64,000 nucleotides of DNA, taken from a virus. Position numbers and translations under genes: made by a program. This document shows, in pieces, positions 49,163 to 57,480 of the stretch (positions are counted from its first letter, which is position 1; the number at the start of each line of letters is the position of its first letter). Location: the IMG/VR virus record IMGVR_UViG_3300033816_000828, positions 16,156-80,155 of that record; one strand, given 5' to 3'. The notes beneath the pieces are model-generated. The model searched no databases. It saw only the letters and a list, made by a program, of their open reading frames with translations, and was not told where the DNA came from.

Positions 49163-50049
49163 ATTTTACCTATTATTCTACCTTTAGATGTTCTGTGTAT
49201 GAAGCCTTTACGAACAAGGTATGGCTCTATACTATTTTCAATAGTTTCTATTGATATGCCTGTTAATGATGATATTGTTTTTAATCCTAGTGGTGTTCCT
49301 TTGTGTTTTTTCAGAATTTCAATATATGATTTATCATACATATCAAAACCATTACTATCAATACCCTGAATATTAAATATATCATCTATATTTTTAGTAT
49401 TCGATTCGTCGCACAGTTTATAATTTTTATACCATTGCAATCTAGAATTTAATATTCTTGGTGTTCCTTTGCTTCTTTTGGCTATTTCCAGTAGGTCTTT
49501 TTCATCAATCATTAGTCCGAGTTTTTCGGCGTTCAATCCTGCTAGTTTGGCTAACTCATCGTCAGTATAAAACGACAAATGTTCCTTAATAATAAACCTA
49601 TCATAGAATGGCTGACTAAGACTTCCTCCACTAGTAGTTGCTCCGACTAATGTGAATTGTGGAACATCAATAGTTTCTGCATTTCCATCAATAACAGTAC
49701 TTAATTTAAAGTCTTCCATCACTGGATATAAAAATTCTTCTACTAATTTTGGAAGTCTATGTATTTCGTCTATAAACAAAATAGATTTTGGTGCCATTCC
49801 AGTTAAATAAGGTAGTATGCTTTTGACACTCCTTAAATTGGCAGCATTACATGTATATAGATTAACGCCCATCTCATTAGAGATAGCACTTGCTATAGTT
49901 GTTTTTCCAAGACCAGGAGGCCCATCAATTAAAATATGAGGCAGTACCGATTGTGAGTGCTTGCAACCCATAACAGATACTTTTAATCTTAAAATTACAT
50001 CAGACTGACCAATGATTTTATCAAAACTATTAGGGCGTAAACTATTCAT
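49156..50049 (-). CDS. ruvB: RuvB-like Holliday-junction helicase
   Basis: 297 residues. Walker A GPPGLGKT is at residues 43-50 and Walker B FIDEIHR near 92-98. The FTLVGATTSGGSLSQPFYDRF segment is the RuvB sensor and arginine-finger region. The C-terminal GTPLGLKTISSLTGISIETIENSIEPYLVRKGFIHRTSKGR is the RuvB winged helix. Residues are shorter than in bacterial RuvB (about 340). In cells RuvB needs RuvA and RuvC; neither is seen here. It could assist branch migration or act with the host RuvA. Confidence 0.85.
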   Translation of the reverse strand: MNSLRPNSFDKIIGQSDVILRLKVSVMGCKHSQSVLPHILIDGPPGLGKTTIASAISNEMGVNLYTCNAANLRSVKSILPYLTGMAPKSILFIDEIHRLPKLVEEFLYPVMEDFKLSTVIDGNAETIDVPQFTLVGATTSGGSLSQPFYDRFIIKEHLSFYTDDELAKLAGLNAEKLGLMIDEKDLLEIAKRSKGTPRILNSRLQWYKNYKLCDESNTKNIDDIFNIQGIDSNGFDMYDKSYIEILKKHKGTPLGLKTISSLTGISIETIENSIEPYLVRKGFIHRTSKGRIIGKIC

Positions 50050-50443
50050 TATTTTTTGAATCCTTTATCCAAAATACAAAGTCATTAGATTTATTATCAA
50101 ATGCGGTTTCAATCATACCTTTATTTACCAAAGAATTTAGTATATTGCTGATCATTCTATCATTCAAAGATTGAATAATCTCATAGTATAGACTATCTGA
50201 TATTAAATATCGTATTTTCTGATTTTTTTTATTAGTCTGTTTTTTAGCTAAACTTTTAACTATCACTAATGATTCATCATGTGATAAAACAGTATCAAAT
50301 TCTTCTTGATCTTCTGGTTTAATTTCATCTAGTAATATATCAATATCTGTTGATTTATCGCTACCAAAATTATTAAATATTAATGTGCGAGTTTTATCAA
50401 CAAATTCTATTATATCTTTAATTATATACCATTCTTCGTTCAT
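50042..50443 (-). CDS. Hypothetical protein, possible winged helix
   Basis: 133 residues. The first half is acidic (DIDILLDEIKPEDQEEFD). The C-terminal MISNILNSLVNKGMIETAFDNKSNDFVFWIKD looks like a winged-helix strand and recognition helix. It overlaps the RuvB gene by eight bases, so the two are coupled. A RuvB partner role is possible but unproven. Confidence 0.5.
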   Translation of the reverse strand: MNEEWYIIKDIIEFVDKTRTLIFNNFGSDKSTDIDILLDEIKPEDQEEFDTVLSHDESLVIVKSLAKKQTNKKNQKIRYLISDSLYYEIIQSLNDRMISNILNSLVNKGMIETAFDNKSNDFVFWIKDSKNNE

Positions 50444-50450
50444 ATTTTAT

Positions 50451-50870
50451 TTAGTTCAGTATATCGAACAGTCCTTTATAGTAAATGGGCTGACTAACAA
50501 AATATTTGGCATGTGCTTGTAAGTGTAATTTATATTCGTTATTTATAGGATCAGAAATAAAGTATTTCTTTTTCCATATTGGATTACCACCATAATTGGA
50601 TCCCAAATACTGGAAGGAGTTACCCTTACCAGTATCGGGATTCCAACTATTCACAGGTAACGAAACAAACGGAAAGCCAGGAATATTATTTAATGGTATA
50701 GAAGGTATTTGATTCCAATCTATATCATTAAACATATCAGTTAACCATTTTGATAGCGGGCTATCTGCCGACACATCAAATTTAAAGTAATAATGATAAG
50801 GATCTAATGATGGATGATCATAGTCATAATCATCTTCATCGTATTCATTATCGTCATAATCTTCGTGCAT
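50451..50870 (-). CDS. Hypothetical acidic protein
   Basis: 139 residues. The first 20 residues are a run of Asp, Glu and Tyr (DYDDNEYDEDDYDYD). The rest holds Pro/Trp-rich loops and no motif. A like acidic run forms the C-terminus of rIIB just upstream. Function unknown; acidic regions of this kind can mimic DNA or bind metal. Confidence 0.5.
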   Translation of the reverse strand: MHEDYDDNEYDEDDYDYDHPSLDPYHYYFKFDVSADSPLSKWLTDMFNDIDWNQIPSIPLNNIPGFPFVSLPVNSWNPDTGKGNSFQYLGSNYGGNPIWKKKYFISDPINNEYKLHLQAHAKYFVSQPIYYKGLFDILN

Positions 50871-50884
50871 TGAATTATCTCTTA

Positions 50885-50972
50885 AAAAATGGGAAGGAAT
50901 CGAACCTTCTCACATAGCGTTTGTCGAATTTCCCAACCAGAGGCTATGATCTTAGTCACCAGACTCCATTTT
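50885..50972 (-). tRNA. tRNA-like element with a 24-base central loop
   Basis: On the minus strand, a seven-pair acceptor (AAAATGG with CCATTTT) and a canonical T arm (GAAGG TTCGATT CCTTC) are complete. A three-pair D-like stem (TCT/AGA) follows the acceptor. The anticodon arm is replaced by a six-pair CATAGC/GCTATG stem (50943-50948 with 50913-50918) around a 24-base loop, so no seven-base anticodon loop can be drawn. It might be a tRNA with a small insertion, a decayed tRNA, or a tRNA-like RNA. It lies just after the rIIB stop. Confidence 0.5.
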
Positions 50973-50982
50973 CTTTTAACGA

Positions 50983-51861
50983 TCAATACTGATCGTCGTA
51001 ATCATCCTCATCTTCATCGTCAGCATCAGCGTAGTAATCTTCATCCATATCTTCTTCATCGTCATTCCATGCCCAACTATACTCATGATCATAATCATCT
51101 TCGTCATCATTATAGTCATCTTCAGCAAAGTTAGATGAATAAAGAGGCTTGAGAAGTTCGCCTTGATACTCTCCAACAACTTCATATTGGCAAGTACGAA
51201 GTTTCTCACAATTACAATCACTAGGAACGCTAACAACGTCACAAGGATTAATCTTCACAATAACAATACGGTCACCAGCATCGACGCTGCCGTAACCAGC
51301 AACATAGTTCAATGCTCCAGCATGAAGTCCCTGAGAACAACCGCGACCACGATTATCATCAACTTTTGATCGGGTCATCTTGCAAATATCGCCAACCTTG
51401 TTACGAAACTTTCCAGCATACTTGTCCATATAATCACCACGAACAGCCTTATATGCTAGAAAGCATCCATCCTCAGTAATTGGCAGATGCTCATGCTCAA
51501 GGAAATCATAAAGTTCCTGCTGACTCTGCATACTAGGATTATCCATAAGATTATTCAGAAAGTTAACGAGGGGCTGAAATGGCAGACCCTTGCTCATAAA
51601 CTCCAGAATTCTCTTACTAATACTACCATGAACTTCGTCACCATCATAGAACACCTTACCTTCCTTAATATCCACAAGACCATCGCTAAATACTGCGACT
51701 GCCTTTTGAATATCAACAATCTCAAGTAATTCATCAGCGGTCGCTGTGGGCAAACGCTCAAGAATCATCTTGTAATTAATATGATCCGGCAAAACCTGAT
51801 AACTCTGGTTATTAAGAACCAGTGTCAAATTACCATCAACAAACATAAACGGAACAGCCAT
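50983..51861 (-). CDS. rIIB: rIIB-like protein with a long acidic tail
   Basis: 292 residues. The N-terminal half (DHINYKMILERL, then EFMSKGLPFQPLVNFLNNLMDNPSMQSQQELYDFLEHEHLPITEDG) is the rIIB family pattern. The partner rIIA lies directly upstream, as in T4. In T4 the pair blocks host RexAB-type exclusion; its activity elsewhere is unknown. Residues about 245-292 are nearly all Asp, Glu and Tyr, a long acidic tail not in T4 rIIB. It has an AGGAG ribosome site. Confidence 0.8.
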   Translation of the reverse strand: MAVPFMFVDGNLTLVLNNQSYQVLPDHINYKMILERLPTATADELLEIVDIQKAVAVFSDGLVDIKEGKVFYDGDEVHGSISKRILEFMSKGLPFQPLVNFLNNLMDNPSMQSQQELYDFLEHEHLPITEDGCFLAYKAVRGDYMDKYAGKFRNKVGDICKMTRSKVDDNRGRGCSQGLHAGALNYVAGYGSVDAGDRIVIVKINPCDVVSVPSDCNCEKLRTCQYEVVGEYQGELLKPLYSSNFAEDDYNDDEDDYDHEYSWAWNDDEEDMDEDYYADADDEDEDDYDDQY

Positions 51862-51887
51862 TGTAAAACTCCTATTGTTACCTGTGA

Positions 51888-54557
51888 TTACTTAACTAAA
51901 CTACCAATTTGCTTTCTAAATGCTTCCACATCATTTAGACTTGTTAACCATGTTTTAGTATTACCGCTGTAGTAATGCCTGTCATCAAGTTGTTTAATCG
52001 GTTCATTTGAACCAGATAGTTCTCTTAGTTCGCCAGACACGGCACGACTACCAACAATATACTTCAAAACGGGATTGTTGTCAAGTTCGGCTTTAATATC
52101 TTTTCTAACATCTTCCATTTTGGCAAGATTATATTTCTTTGAAACATCTGGCTTAATAATAGCAAGACACTCCTTCATCATATCTTCGTTATGAATATAC
52201 ATTCTACTCTGAATATATGATACCAAAGAATTATATGCAATATTACTATTACGAACCTTCTGACTATCAAGACCATTGATCCCAATATCACTTAATAGTT
52301 TTGTTATGTGACCAAAATAATCGGCCGCCTTGAATCGCTTGATATCAAAAGAAGGACGATGAACAGTATCAACAAAGAACTCAATAATTAGACAATAATT
52401 GATAGCATCAACTAGTTTCTTATTACTGATATGTTTCTCATAGTCCAAACCAAAAATATTAAGCATATGAAAAGTAAATTGCTTTTCCAGAGTACCATAT
52501 CCATAGTAAGTGTCGCTATTCTTAGCAGAATAATTATTCTGAGTTCTGCTAAATTCAACAATACCATTGTATTCTGACAACTTGTTCAGACTATCTTTGG
52601 CAACTCTTTTGAGTTGCTTCTTGAAGAAAGTATTAAAGTCAATCAGCGTATATCCCTGCTTCTTGAGTTTATCGACAAAAGCACTCTTGATAGCATAAAT
52701 CTTATTAGATCCAAACAAATCCTTGACTAATGATGTTGCAGTAACATCGTTTATCATTAGGTTCAAATCAGAAATTGATGGATATTCATTAGAAGCACTA
52801 GCATAGCGAATGATTGGAACATAAATAATCTCATCACTATCTTCAAAAGCCTCTAATTCATCTTCTGTCAAAACCCTGAGACAAGGAGCATCGTTATAAG
52901 GATTGCTAATTTTGCCGCTATCCTTAGATTCTCCATAGATAAAAAATACATCTTGGTCACTAACAGCACCATTAGAAGATCGACTACTTTGCTTACGAGG
53001 ATTATTACTCTTAATCAAGTCCTTGTAGTCAGAAACCTTCTTGATTTTGTCAGCACCAACATCAGAGATAAGATCGTCAAAACCTTCATCTGCCTTAGTA
53101 TGATCCTTGGTATCAATCATTAGATACGCAAAACAATTATTGTCGTTGCAATATCTAGTAACGATCTTCTTTGCTGTTTCTTCTGTTTTAATATCGCAAA
53201 CAAAGAATGACAGTTCGCCCGTCTTTTTCTGACTATTCCAATAGTATTCCCCCTTACCAGTAAGAGTATTGTGATGAATACTGTTTGTCTGATAAACCAT
53301 GCGACGAGAACGATAGCCAGCAGTACGATAATTAAAAACGTACATACTCTTTCCGGCAGGAATTTTATATTCTAGATCCTGTCCAGAATTAATATTGTGC
53401 TTCTTACCCTTACTGTCAGTCCATTCAGCACCAACTCCCCAACCACCAGCAAGATCGTTAAGGGTATAATAAAGCGTGATTGCTTCTACCTTGGTTTTGG
53501 CAGCAGCGATTTTCTTGCTAAATTGTTCCTTCATCTCAAGATAAATCTCTTGAGTCTTTTCACGCAAGGTTCTAATTACATCTTTGGTATACTGCAAACC
53601 TTCTCTGGAAACGTCCATTTCAAGTTCGCCAATACCAAAGTCAAGTTCAAGATAAAGATTCTGGTTAATAATCTCATTAACAAAACTTTTCCAACTGTCA
53701 ATATCGGCCTTTTGAAAAGCACGATTCCAACGCTGAATAGCATCATTAGTGGTTTGCTTATCCTCACCAACAATCTGACTAGCCTTAACGGGGTACGCAA
53801 TATTGCCCATTAGTGCAACAATGCCACTATCAATATGGTGATGAACATTAGGATAATAATTAGTATCATTATTCAGGCGGCAAACTCTCCAACCATCACC
53901 GCTCAAGATGATGTTTTTATTGCTATATTTATGATCTTTTAGATTAGTTAGAACACCACCCTCAATAATAGGCTTCATCTTAAAGTAATGGAAAATACGC
54001 ATAGACTTGCTACTAAATTCAGCAAAGTCATACTGCTTTACAGCAAAACTAATCTCAAGACCATTAGGTTCGTCGGTTTCGCTGACACTAAAAAGATTCA
54101 GAGTAGGAACGCCACTATCATCAATAGCAGCAACATAAGTATACTTTTGTCCATTGTAATAAGAACTAGTAGTAAAACTCTTGGTATACGCAAAAGGACT
54201 CTTAGAACCTAGACCAAGACAACCAACAAAATCGTTACTAGTATTCTTATTACTAGCACCATAGGTTGTATAAAGATTCTCCATATCGGCCTGACTAAGA
54301 CCAGTGCCATAATCACGCACCACAAAATTAGGATTACCAGCACTAGGCAATACTACCTTAAAAGGATTCTTATTACCAGCAGCAATATGACTGTCATAAG
54401 CGTTAGTGGACAACTCACGAACAACTGCCATCACCTTGTCAGAATAAAGAGAGTCTGACAAAATCTTAAACATTTTACTGGTTTGGGCGATAGTGAATCC
54501 TGCTTCACTCTTAACACCAGCACTGTGAGTCTCAACCGTCCTGTCTGCCAACTTCAT
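51888..54557 (-). CDS. rIIA: rIIA-like protein with GHKL ATPase domain
   Basis: About 889 residues from the ATG at 54557 (a TTG at 54569 is also in frame). The N-terminal GHKL ATP-binding site is clear: N box RELSTNAYDSH, then VRDYGTGLSQADMENLYTTYGASNKN with DxGxG, and the G2-type GLGSKSPFAYTK. The rest matches the rIIA length. In T4 the product works with rIIB at the membrane and shapes exclusion and lysis. A GGAGAAG ribosome site and a near-consensus promoter lie above it, so it is likely an early gene. Confidence 0.85.
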   Translation of the reverse strand: MKLADRTVETHSAGVKSEAGFTIAQTSKMFKILSDSLYSDKVMAVVRELSTNAYDSHIAAGNKNPFKVVLPSAGNPNFVVRDYGTGLSQADMENLYTTYGASNKNTSNDFVGCLGLGSKSPFAYTKSFTTSSYYNGQKYTYVAAIDDSGVPTLNLFSVSETDEPNGLEISFAVKQYDFAEFSSKSMRIFHYFKMKPIIEGGVLTNLKDHKYSNKNIILSGDGWRVCRLNNDTNYYPNVHHHIDSGIVALMGNIAYPVKASQIVGEDKQTTNDAIQRWNRAFQKADIDSWKSFVNEIINQNLYLELDFGIGELEMDVSREGLQYTKDVIRTLREKTQEIYLEMKEQFSKKIAAAKTKVEAITLYYTLNDLAGGWGVGAEWTDSKGKKHNINSGQDLEYKIPAGKSMYVFNYRTAGYRSRRMVYQTNSIHHNTLTGKGEYYWNSQKKTGELSFFVCDIKTEETAKKIVTRYCNDNNCFAYLMIDTKDHTKADEGFDDLISDVGADKIKKVSDYKDLIKSNNPRKQSSRSSNGAVSDQDVFFIYGESKDSGKISNPYNDAPCLRVLTEDELEAFEDSDEIIYVPIIRYASASNEYPSISDLNLMINDVTATSLVKDLFGSNKIYAIKSAFVDKLKKQGYTLIDFNTFFKKQLKRVAKDSLNKLSEYNGIVEFSRTQNNYSAKNSDTYYGYGTLEKQFTFHMLNIFGLDYEKHISNKKLVDAINYCLIIEFFVDTVHRPSFDIKRFKAADYFGHITKLLSDIGINGLDSQKVRNSNIAYNSLVSYIQSRMYIHNEDMMKECLAIIKPDVSKKYNLAKMEDVRKDIKAELDNNPVLKYIVGSRAVSGELRELSGSNEPIKQLDDRHYYSGNTKTWLTSLNDVEAFRKQIGSLVK

Positions 54558-54599
54558 TTTCTTCTCCAATATGTTTCGTTATCGACCTGTGATTAGCGT

Positions 54600-54627
54600 A
54601 TCATACCATACTGTTATCGGTTGTCAA
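54600..54627 (-). promoter_or_regulatory. Sigma-70 promoter for rIIA
   Basis: TTGACA (54622-54627), 16-base spacer, TATGAT (54600-54605). It shares the GTATGGTAT stretch with the DNA ligase promoter at 60834. The leader before the rIIA ATG is about 36 bases. Confidence 0.6.
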
Positions 54628-54865
54628 GCCTCGCGTCTTTAGATTTTGTTGCAAGGTACGCACAATATATCGGCAATAATCCTAGCCAGCGAATAGGCGT
54701 AACAAGAGTTAATATCCACCATAATCCATATATCGCACAAAATATAGATAAGAATTGAATTATAATCTTTGGAAAAATATTGAGTTTATTTATTAGTAGT
54801 AATAATGGGCCAAACAATATCATACCCAAGAATATTATTGTAACTAATAATGCTAAACTAGCCAT
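54614..54865 (-). CDS. Small membrane protein
   Basis: 83 residues with three hydrophobic segments: about 3-22 (SLALLVTIIFLGMILFGPLLLL), 30-50 and 55-70. No family seen. Its stop lies in the rIIA promoter region. It is adjacent to the coiled-coil gene at 54865. Confidence 0.5.
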   Translation of the reverse strand: MASLALLVTIIFLGMILFGPLLLLINKLNIFPKIIIQFLSIFCAIYGLWWILTLVTPIRWLGLLPIYCAYLATKSKDARLDNR

Positions 54866-55176
54866 TAACTTTCATCTTCTCTACTATTCCAATCATCATC
54901 TTCATCTGGAACCCATGTTTGATCAGTATCATAATCTTCTTCAATATCTTCTGATTCGTCCAGCATTATGGTGAAACTATTAAGTATTTCTAACATCAAA
55001 TCAACTTTATAACCAATATCTCTAACTTCTTTTTTAATTTCACTAATATCTTTAAGTAATTTATCTTGATCTTTTTTTAGTACACATATGTCTTTTGCAT
55101 TTTCTACATCTTTTTTATATAGATCCTTATGAGATTGATCAATTTTCTTACGGATATCATCAAAATCTCGTGACAT
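54865..55176 (-). CDS. Coiled-coil protein
   Basis: 103 residues. Residues about 1-70 have a heptad pattern (IDQSHKDLYKKDVENAKDICVLKKDQDKLLKDISEIKKEV). The last 30 are acidic (DESEDIEEDYDTDQTWVPDEDDDW). Its stop shares a base with the membrane protein gene. Function unknown. Confidence 0.5.
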   Translation of the reverse strand: MSRDFDDIRKKIDQSHKDLYKKDVENAKDICVLKKDQDKLLKDISEIKKEVRDIGYKVDLMLEILNSFTIMLDESEDIEEDYDTDQTWVPDEDDDWNSREDES

Positions 55177-55186
55177 AATAGGCTCC

Positions 55187-55498
55187 TTATTTTAGTTTTT
55201 TATACTCTTTTATGTCGCCATTCTGGATAATTTTAATATCTTCATATGGAGCAGCAATTCTTCTATAGAATTCTTGTTTCACATTTTCTAATACACCAGT
55301 AATCATAGCGATCTTATTATATGATGGTTGTTCCATTAAGCCCGATAATATACGAGAAAAACAATAATTTATTCGACCTAAATAAATACTAAAGTCGTGC
55401 GGATTATTCAATGAATGTTTAATATCACGAATACAAAGGGTTAATTGGTCAATACAATGATCTAACTCTAGCCTATCATCTTCACTTATATATGGCAT
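55187..55498 (-). CDS. Hypothetical protein
   Basis: 103 residues, helical, with no motif. The opening LDHCIDQLTLCIRDIKHSLNN and the MITGVLENVKQEFYRRIAAPYE middle are amphipathic. Preceded by a GGAG-type site and followed closely by the coiled-coil gene. Function unknown. Confidence 0.4.
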   Translation of the reverse strand: MPYISEDDRLELDHCIDQLTLCIRDIKHSLNNPHDFSIYLGRINYCFSRILSGLMEQPSYNKIAMITGVLENVKQEFYRRIAAPYEDIKIIQNGDIKEYKKLK

Positions 55499-55507
55499 AA
55501 TATTCTC

Positions 55508-56035
55508 CTAGCATTTACAATTATATTTTGAACAATATCCGCATCTAGGCCCAGGATCAACATTCCCCCAAGCATTAGCATTACCATCAAAACTTTCTTT
55601 GCCAGTGTCAATACAAACTAATTTTTTAGAGCGGCCTCTTTTTACTAGGCCCACATTATACCAATGACAATCCCAAAATTTTAAACCAGTTTTTTCAAGA
55701 ATATCATCAACTAAATTCTGAATTTCTTTCATACTAATAGTAGTATTGGCTTTACAAGTTTTAGCATATTCTGTTATAAATCCCCAATCACTACTTTCAT
55801 AAAATATGACGCCCTCTTCTTCTGCAAAATTTAATTTGCAAACTTTACTAAATATTTTTGGGGCAAGGTCGAATTTGGCTAATTTTTTTTGAATAGAATA
55901 TGCTTCACTGGCTTTCTTTTTGTTTCTAAACTCTTTAAATACCGAACCTTTGTGATTTTTAATAGGATATACTTGGCAGCATCCTCCCTCATCAAACCAA
56001 TCACTATAATCAATTTCAAATTCAGTATTTATCAT
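55508..56035 (-). CDS. Protein-kinase-like fold protein
   Basis: 175 residues. GGCCQVYPIKNHKGSVFKEF has a nucleotide loop and a candidate Lys, WGFITEYAKT the hinge region, WDCHWYNVGLVKRG a His/Asn catalytic loop, and LVCIDTGKES a DFG-like metal site. It ends in a Cys cluster (CGYCSKYNCKC), which may bind zinc. It is much shorter than a full kinase domain, so activity is uncertain. Phages use such proteins to alter host proteins. The match is by motif order only. Confidence 0.5.
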   Translation of the reverse strand: MINTEFEIDYSDWFDEGGCCQVYPIKNHKGSVFKEFRNKKKASEAYSIQKKLAKFDLAPKIFSKVCKLNFAEEEGVIFYESSDWGFITEYAKTCKANTTISMKEIQNLVDDILEKTGLKFWDCHWYNVGLVKRGRSKKLVCIDTGKESFDGNANAWGNVDPGPRCGYCSKYNCKC

Positions 56036-56036
56036 T

Positions 56037-56363
56037 TTACTCTGTCGTTTCTATAATAGAATTACCCATAATAGATTCAGCAATTAATATTGCTTCTTTA
56101 AGACTAAATGTTTCGCTAATCTTCAGAGTATTTCGTGGAATATCTATCCAATAGGAGCCATATACTCCATAAAAAGAATCGCCTTTGTCTGGATTATGAA
56201 AAAGAAAATCTTCGTAAGTATTAAATGAATCGGTATAATATTCGCCGTTTTCATCCTGTTTCTCGTATACCGTATCCACAATTAAAAATCTAAAATTAGG
56301 ATGTTTAGGATTCTTAGGACTATGAACTATGCCACGATAAAATTTATTTGGCAGAGCGACCAT
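56037..56363 (-). CDS. Hypothetical protein
   Basis: About 108 residues from the ATG at 56363, which has a good GAGAGG site nine bases ahead; another ATG lies at 56384. Mixed beta and alpha composition with Tyr-rich loops (GEYYTDSFNTYEDFLFHN, FYGVYGSYWIDIP). No family recognised. It abuts the kinase-like gene. Confidence 0.45.
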   Translation of the reverse strand: MVALPNKFYRGIVHSPKNPKHPNFRFLIVDTVYEKQDENGEYYTDSFNTYEDFLFHNPDKGDSFYGVYGSYWIDIPRNTLKISETFSLKEAILIAESIMGNSIIETTE

Positions 56364-56640
56364 ATTGGTATCCTCTCCAATCATCTTTTAGAAATTCTTC
56401 TCTATTAGAATATAGAGGAACAACAGTATCTTGGTTTAAATATGGATTATGATTAATGCTCAATCCATACAGATCATGTTTGTCATTAATCCTGCCATAC
56501 GCAACAATTTTAAAAGAGCCTAATTTTTGTCTTAGTTTTTCTAGTTCGTCTTTAGCATTTTGAACTGTGAATAGTTTTGGTACAAGACCTTGTTCAGTAC
56601 AATTCAAAACATAGTCTAATGGATCAGAATATTCGTTCAT
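56344..56640 (-). CDS. Hypothetical protein
   Basis: 98 residues with no motif seen. The first half (YVLNCTEQGLVPKLFTVQNAKDELEKLRQKL) is helical; the C-terminal DDWRGYQYGRSAK is basic. It overlaps the next gene by 20 bases and the one upstream by four, so translation is coupled. Confidence 0.4.
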   Translation of the reverse strand: MNEYSDPLDYVLNCTEQGLVPKLFTVQNAKDELEKLRQKLGSFKIVAYGRINDKHDLYGLSINHNPYLNQDTVVPLYSNREEFLKDDWRGYQYGRSAK

Positions 56641-56855
56641 GAAACAAATCCGATTTTGGTTTTCTCAACTACTGTAACTTCTAGTTCGTTTGGTGCAAAA
56701 TGTTCAGTGGAATAACTACGACCATTCCACCAACCACACTTATACGAGATACTATTGTCAGCACTAATAGTAGCACTAACTATAGTTCCATAAACATCAT
56801 CAGTCAACTTAACTTTACTGCCGATCTTATATAGTTCCAGAGAATTTTTACTCAT
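56637..56855 (-). CDS. Small SH3-like hypothetical protein
   Basis: 72 residues. The IGSKVKLTDDVYGTIVSATISADNSISYKCGWWNGRSYSTEHFAPNEL pattern looks like a small beta-barrel similar to phage SH3-like or KOW folds. The WWNGRSYSTEHF end is common in phage small proteins of unknown role. It has an AAGGA ribosome site. Confidence 0.45.
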   Translation of the reverse strand: MSKNSLELYKIGSKVKLTDDVYGTIVSATISADNSISYKCGWWNGRSYSTEHFAPNELEVTVVEKTKIGFVS

Positions 56856-56890
56856 GATTGTATCCTTATAGAATTAAGTTAATCAATAAA

Positions 56891-56963
56891 TAGGAGTGGT
56901 GGGAGTCGAACCCACACTTGAGGCATTTTAAGTGCCTTGACTCTGCCTTTGGTCTACACTCCC
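56891..56963 (-). tRNA. tRNA with UAA anticodon (Leu-type) but class I shape
   Basis: Acceptor GGGAGTG pairs with CACTCCT (one G-U), T8 and A9 are normal, the D arm is GAC/GTC with a GG loop, anticodon stem AGGCA/TGCCT with loop CTTAAAA gives anticodon TAA (reads UUA), variable loop is five bases (CAAGT), and the T arm is GTGGG TTCGACT CCCAC. Discriminator is A. Bacterial tRNA-Leu normally has a long variable arm; this one does not. The charging identity is therefore uncertain. The anticodon would suit a genome rich in TTA codons. Confidence 0.8.
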
Positions 56964-57070
56964 ATAAAAACAACCGACTACAAAAACCATTGACTTGAGG
57001 TTGATTATCTTGTTGTGCCTCTGTCATTTAAATTCTTGTAGCCGATTGCCTATTGGTTTTAAAAACCCTC

Positions 57071-57352
57071 TCAGCCGTTAGCGTGAGCCTTTAGGCGACG
57101 AACAAAGTCGGCCATAGCCTCAACATTATCCACTGTCTTAGATGGCTTCGCACGTTCCATAGTTGGTAGTTCTTCACCCTTCTTAGCAAGAGCCGCTTTA
57201 GTACGAGCAAAACGAGCCATTGTGGTAGCAACCTTCTGACCCGTCTTGCTGGCAATTTCAGCATAAGTCTTAGACGAAAAAACAGCCTCAAGAAACTGCT
57301 CATCAGAGCAACGAACACGCTTCTGCTTCTCAACAATATTTACATCAGCCAT
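57071..57352 (-). CDS. Small DNA-binding-type hypothetical protein
   Basis: About 93 residues from the ATG at 57352, which follows a GGAGG site; the earlier ATG is less likely. The middle FLEAVFSSKTYAEIASKTGQKVATTMARFARTKAALAKKG is a helix-turn-helix-like pattern in which TYAEIASKTG is the probable recognition unit. The rest is basic. Higher GC than most neighbours. It is the first gene behind the promoter at 57430, so probably early. Confidence 0.55.
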   Translation of the reverse strand: MADVNIVEKQKRVRCSDEQFLEAVFSSKTYAEIASKTGQKVATTMARFARTKAALAKKGEELPTMERAKPSKTVDNVEAMADFVRRLKAHANG

Positions 57353-57429
57353 AATCAACCTCCAATTCAATCCAAAATCCACAAAACAGTACCGATCACG
57401 CGATCAGTTCAACCCTGCTTTGTATTACC

Positions 57430-57457
57430 ATTGTATCCTGTAGTATCGTCTTGTCAA
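57430..57457 (-). promoter_or_regulatory. Sigma-70 promoter for the small HTH-type gene
   Basis: TTGACA (57452-57457), 16-base spacer with AGACGATACTAC, then TACAAT (57430-57435). It shares the AGACGATACT spacer element with the promoter at 58773. The leader to the ATG is about 70 bases and holds GATCGCGTGATC, a short palindrome. Confidence 0.65.
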
Positions 57458-57480
57458 GACCGCAACTTGAATTTTTAAGT

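Noticed and set aside
51163-51369. Long plus-strand frames opposite rIIB and rIIA.
   Set aside because: They are antisense to firmly assigned genes and have no start sites or known motifs.
56880-57035. A 53-codon minus-strand frame running through the UAA tRNA, with a CLKCG motif.
   Set aside because: It is the tRNA read as protein. The T arm and anticodon arm explain the sequence, and no ribosome site precedes the ATG.
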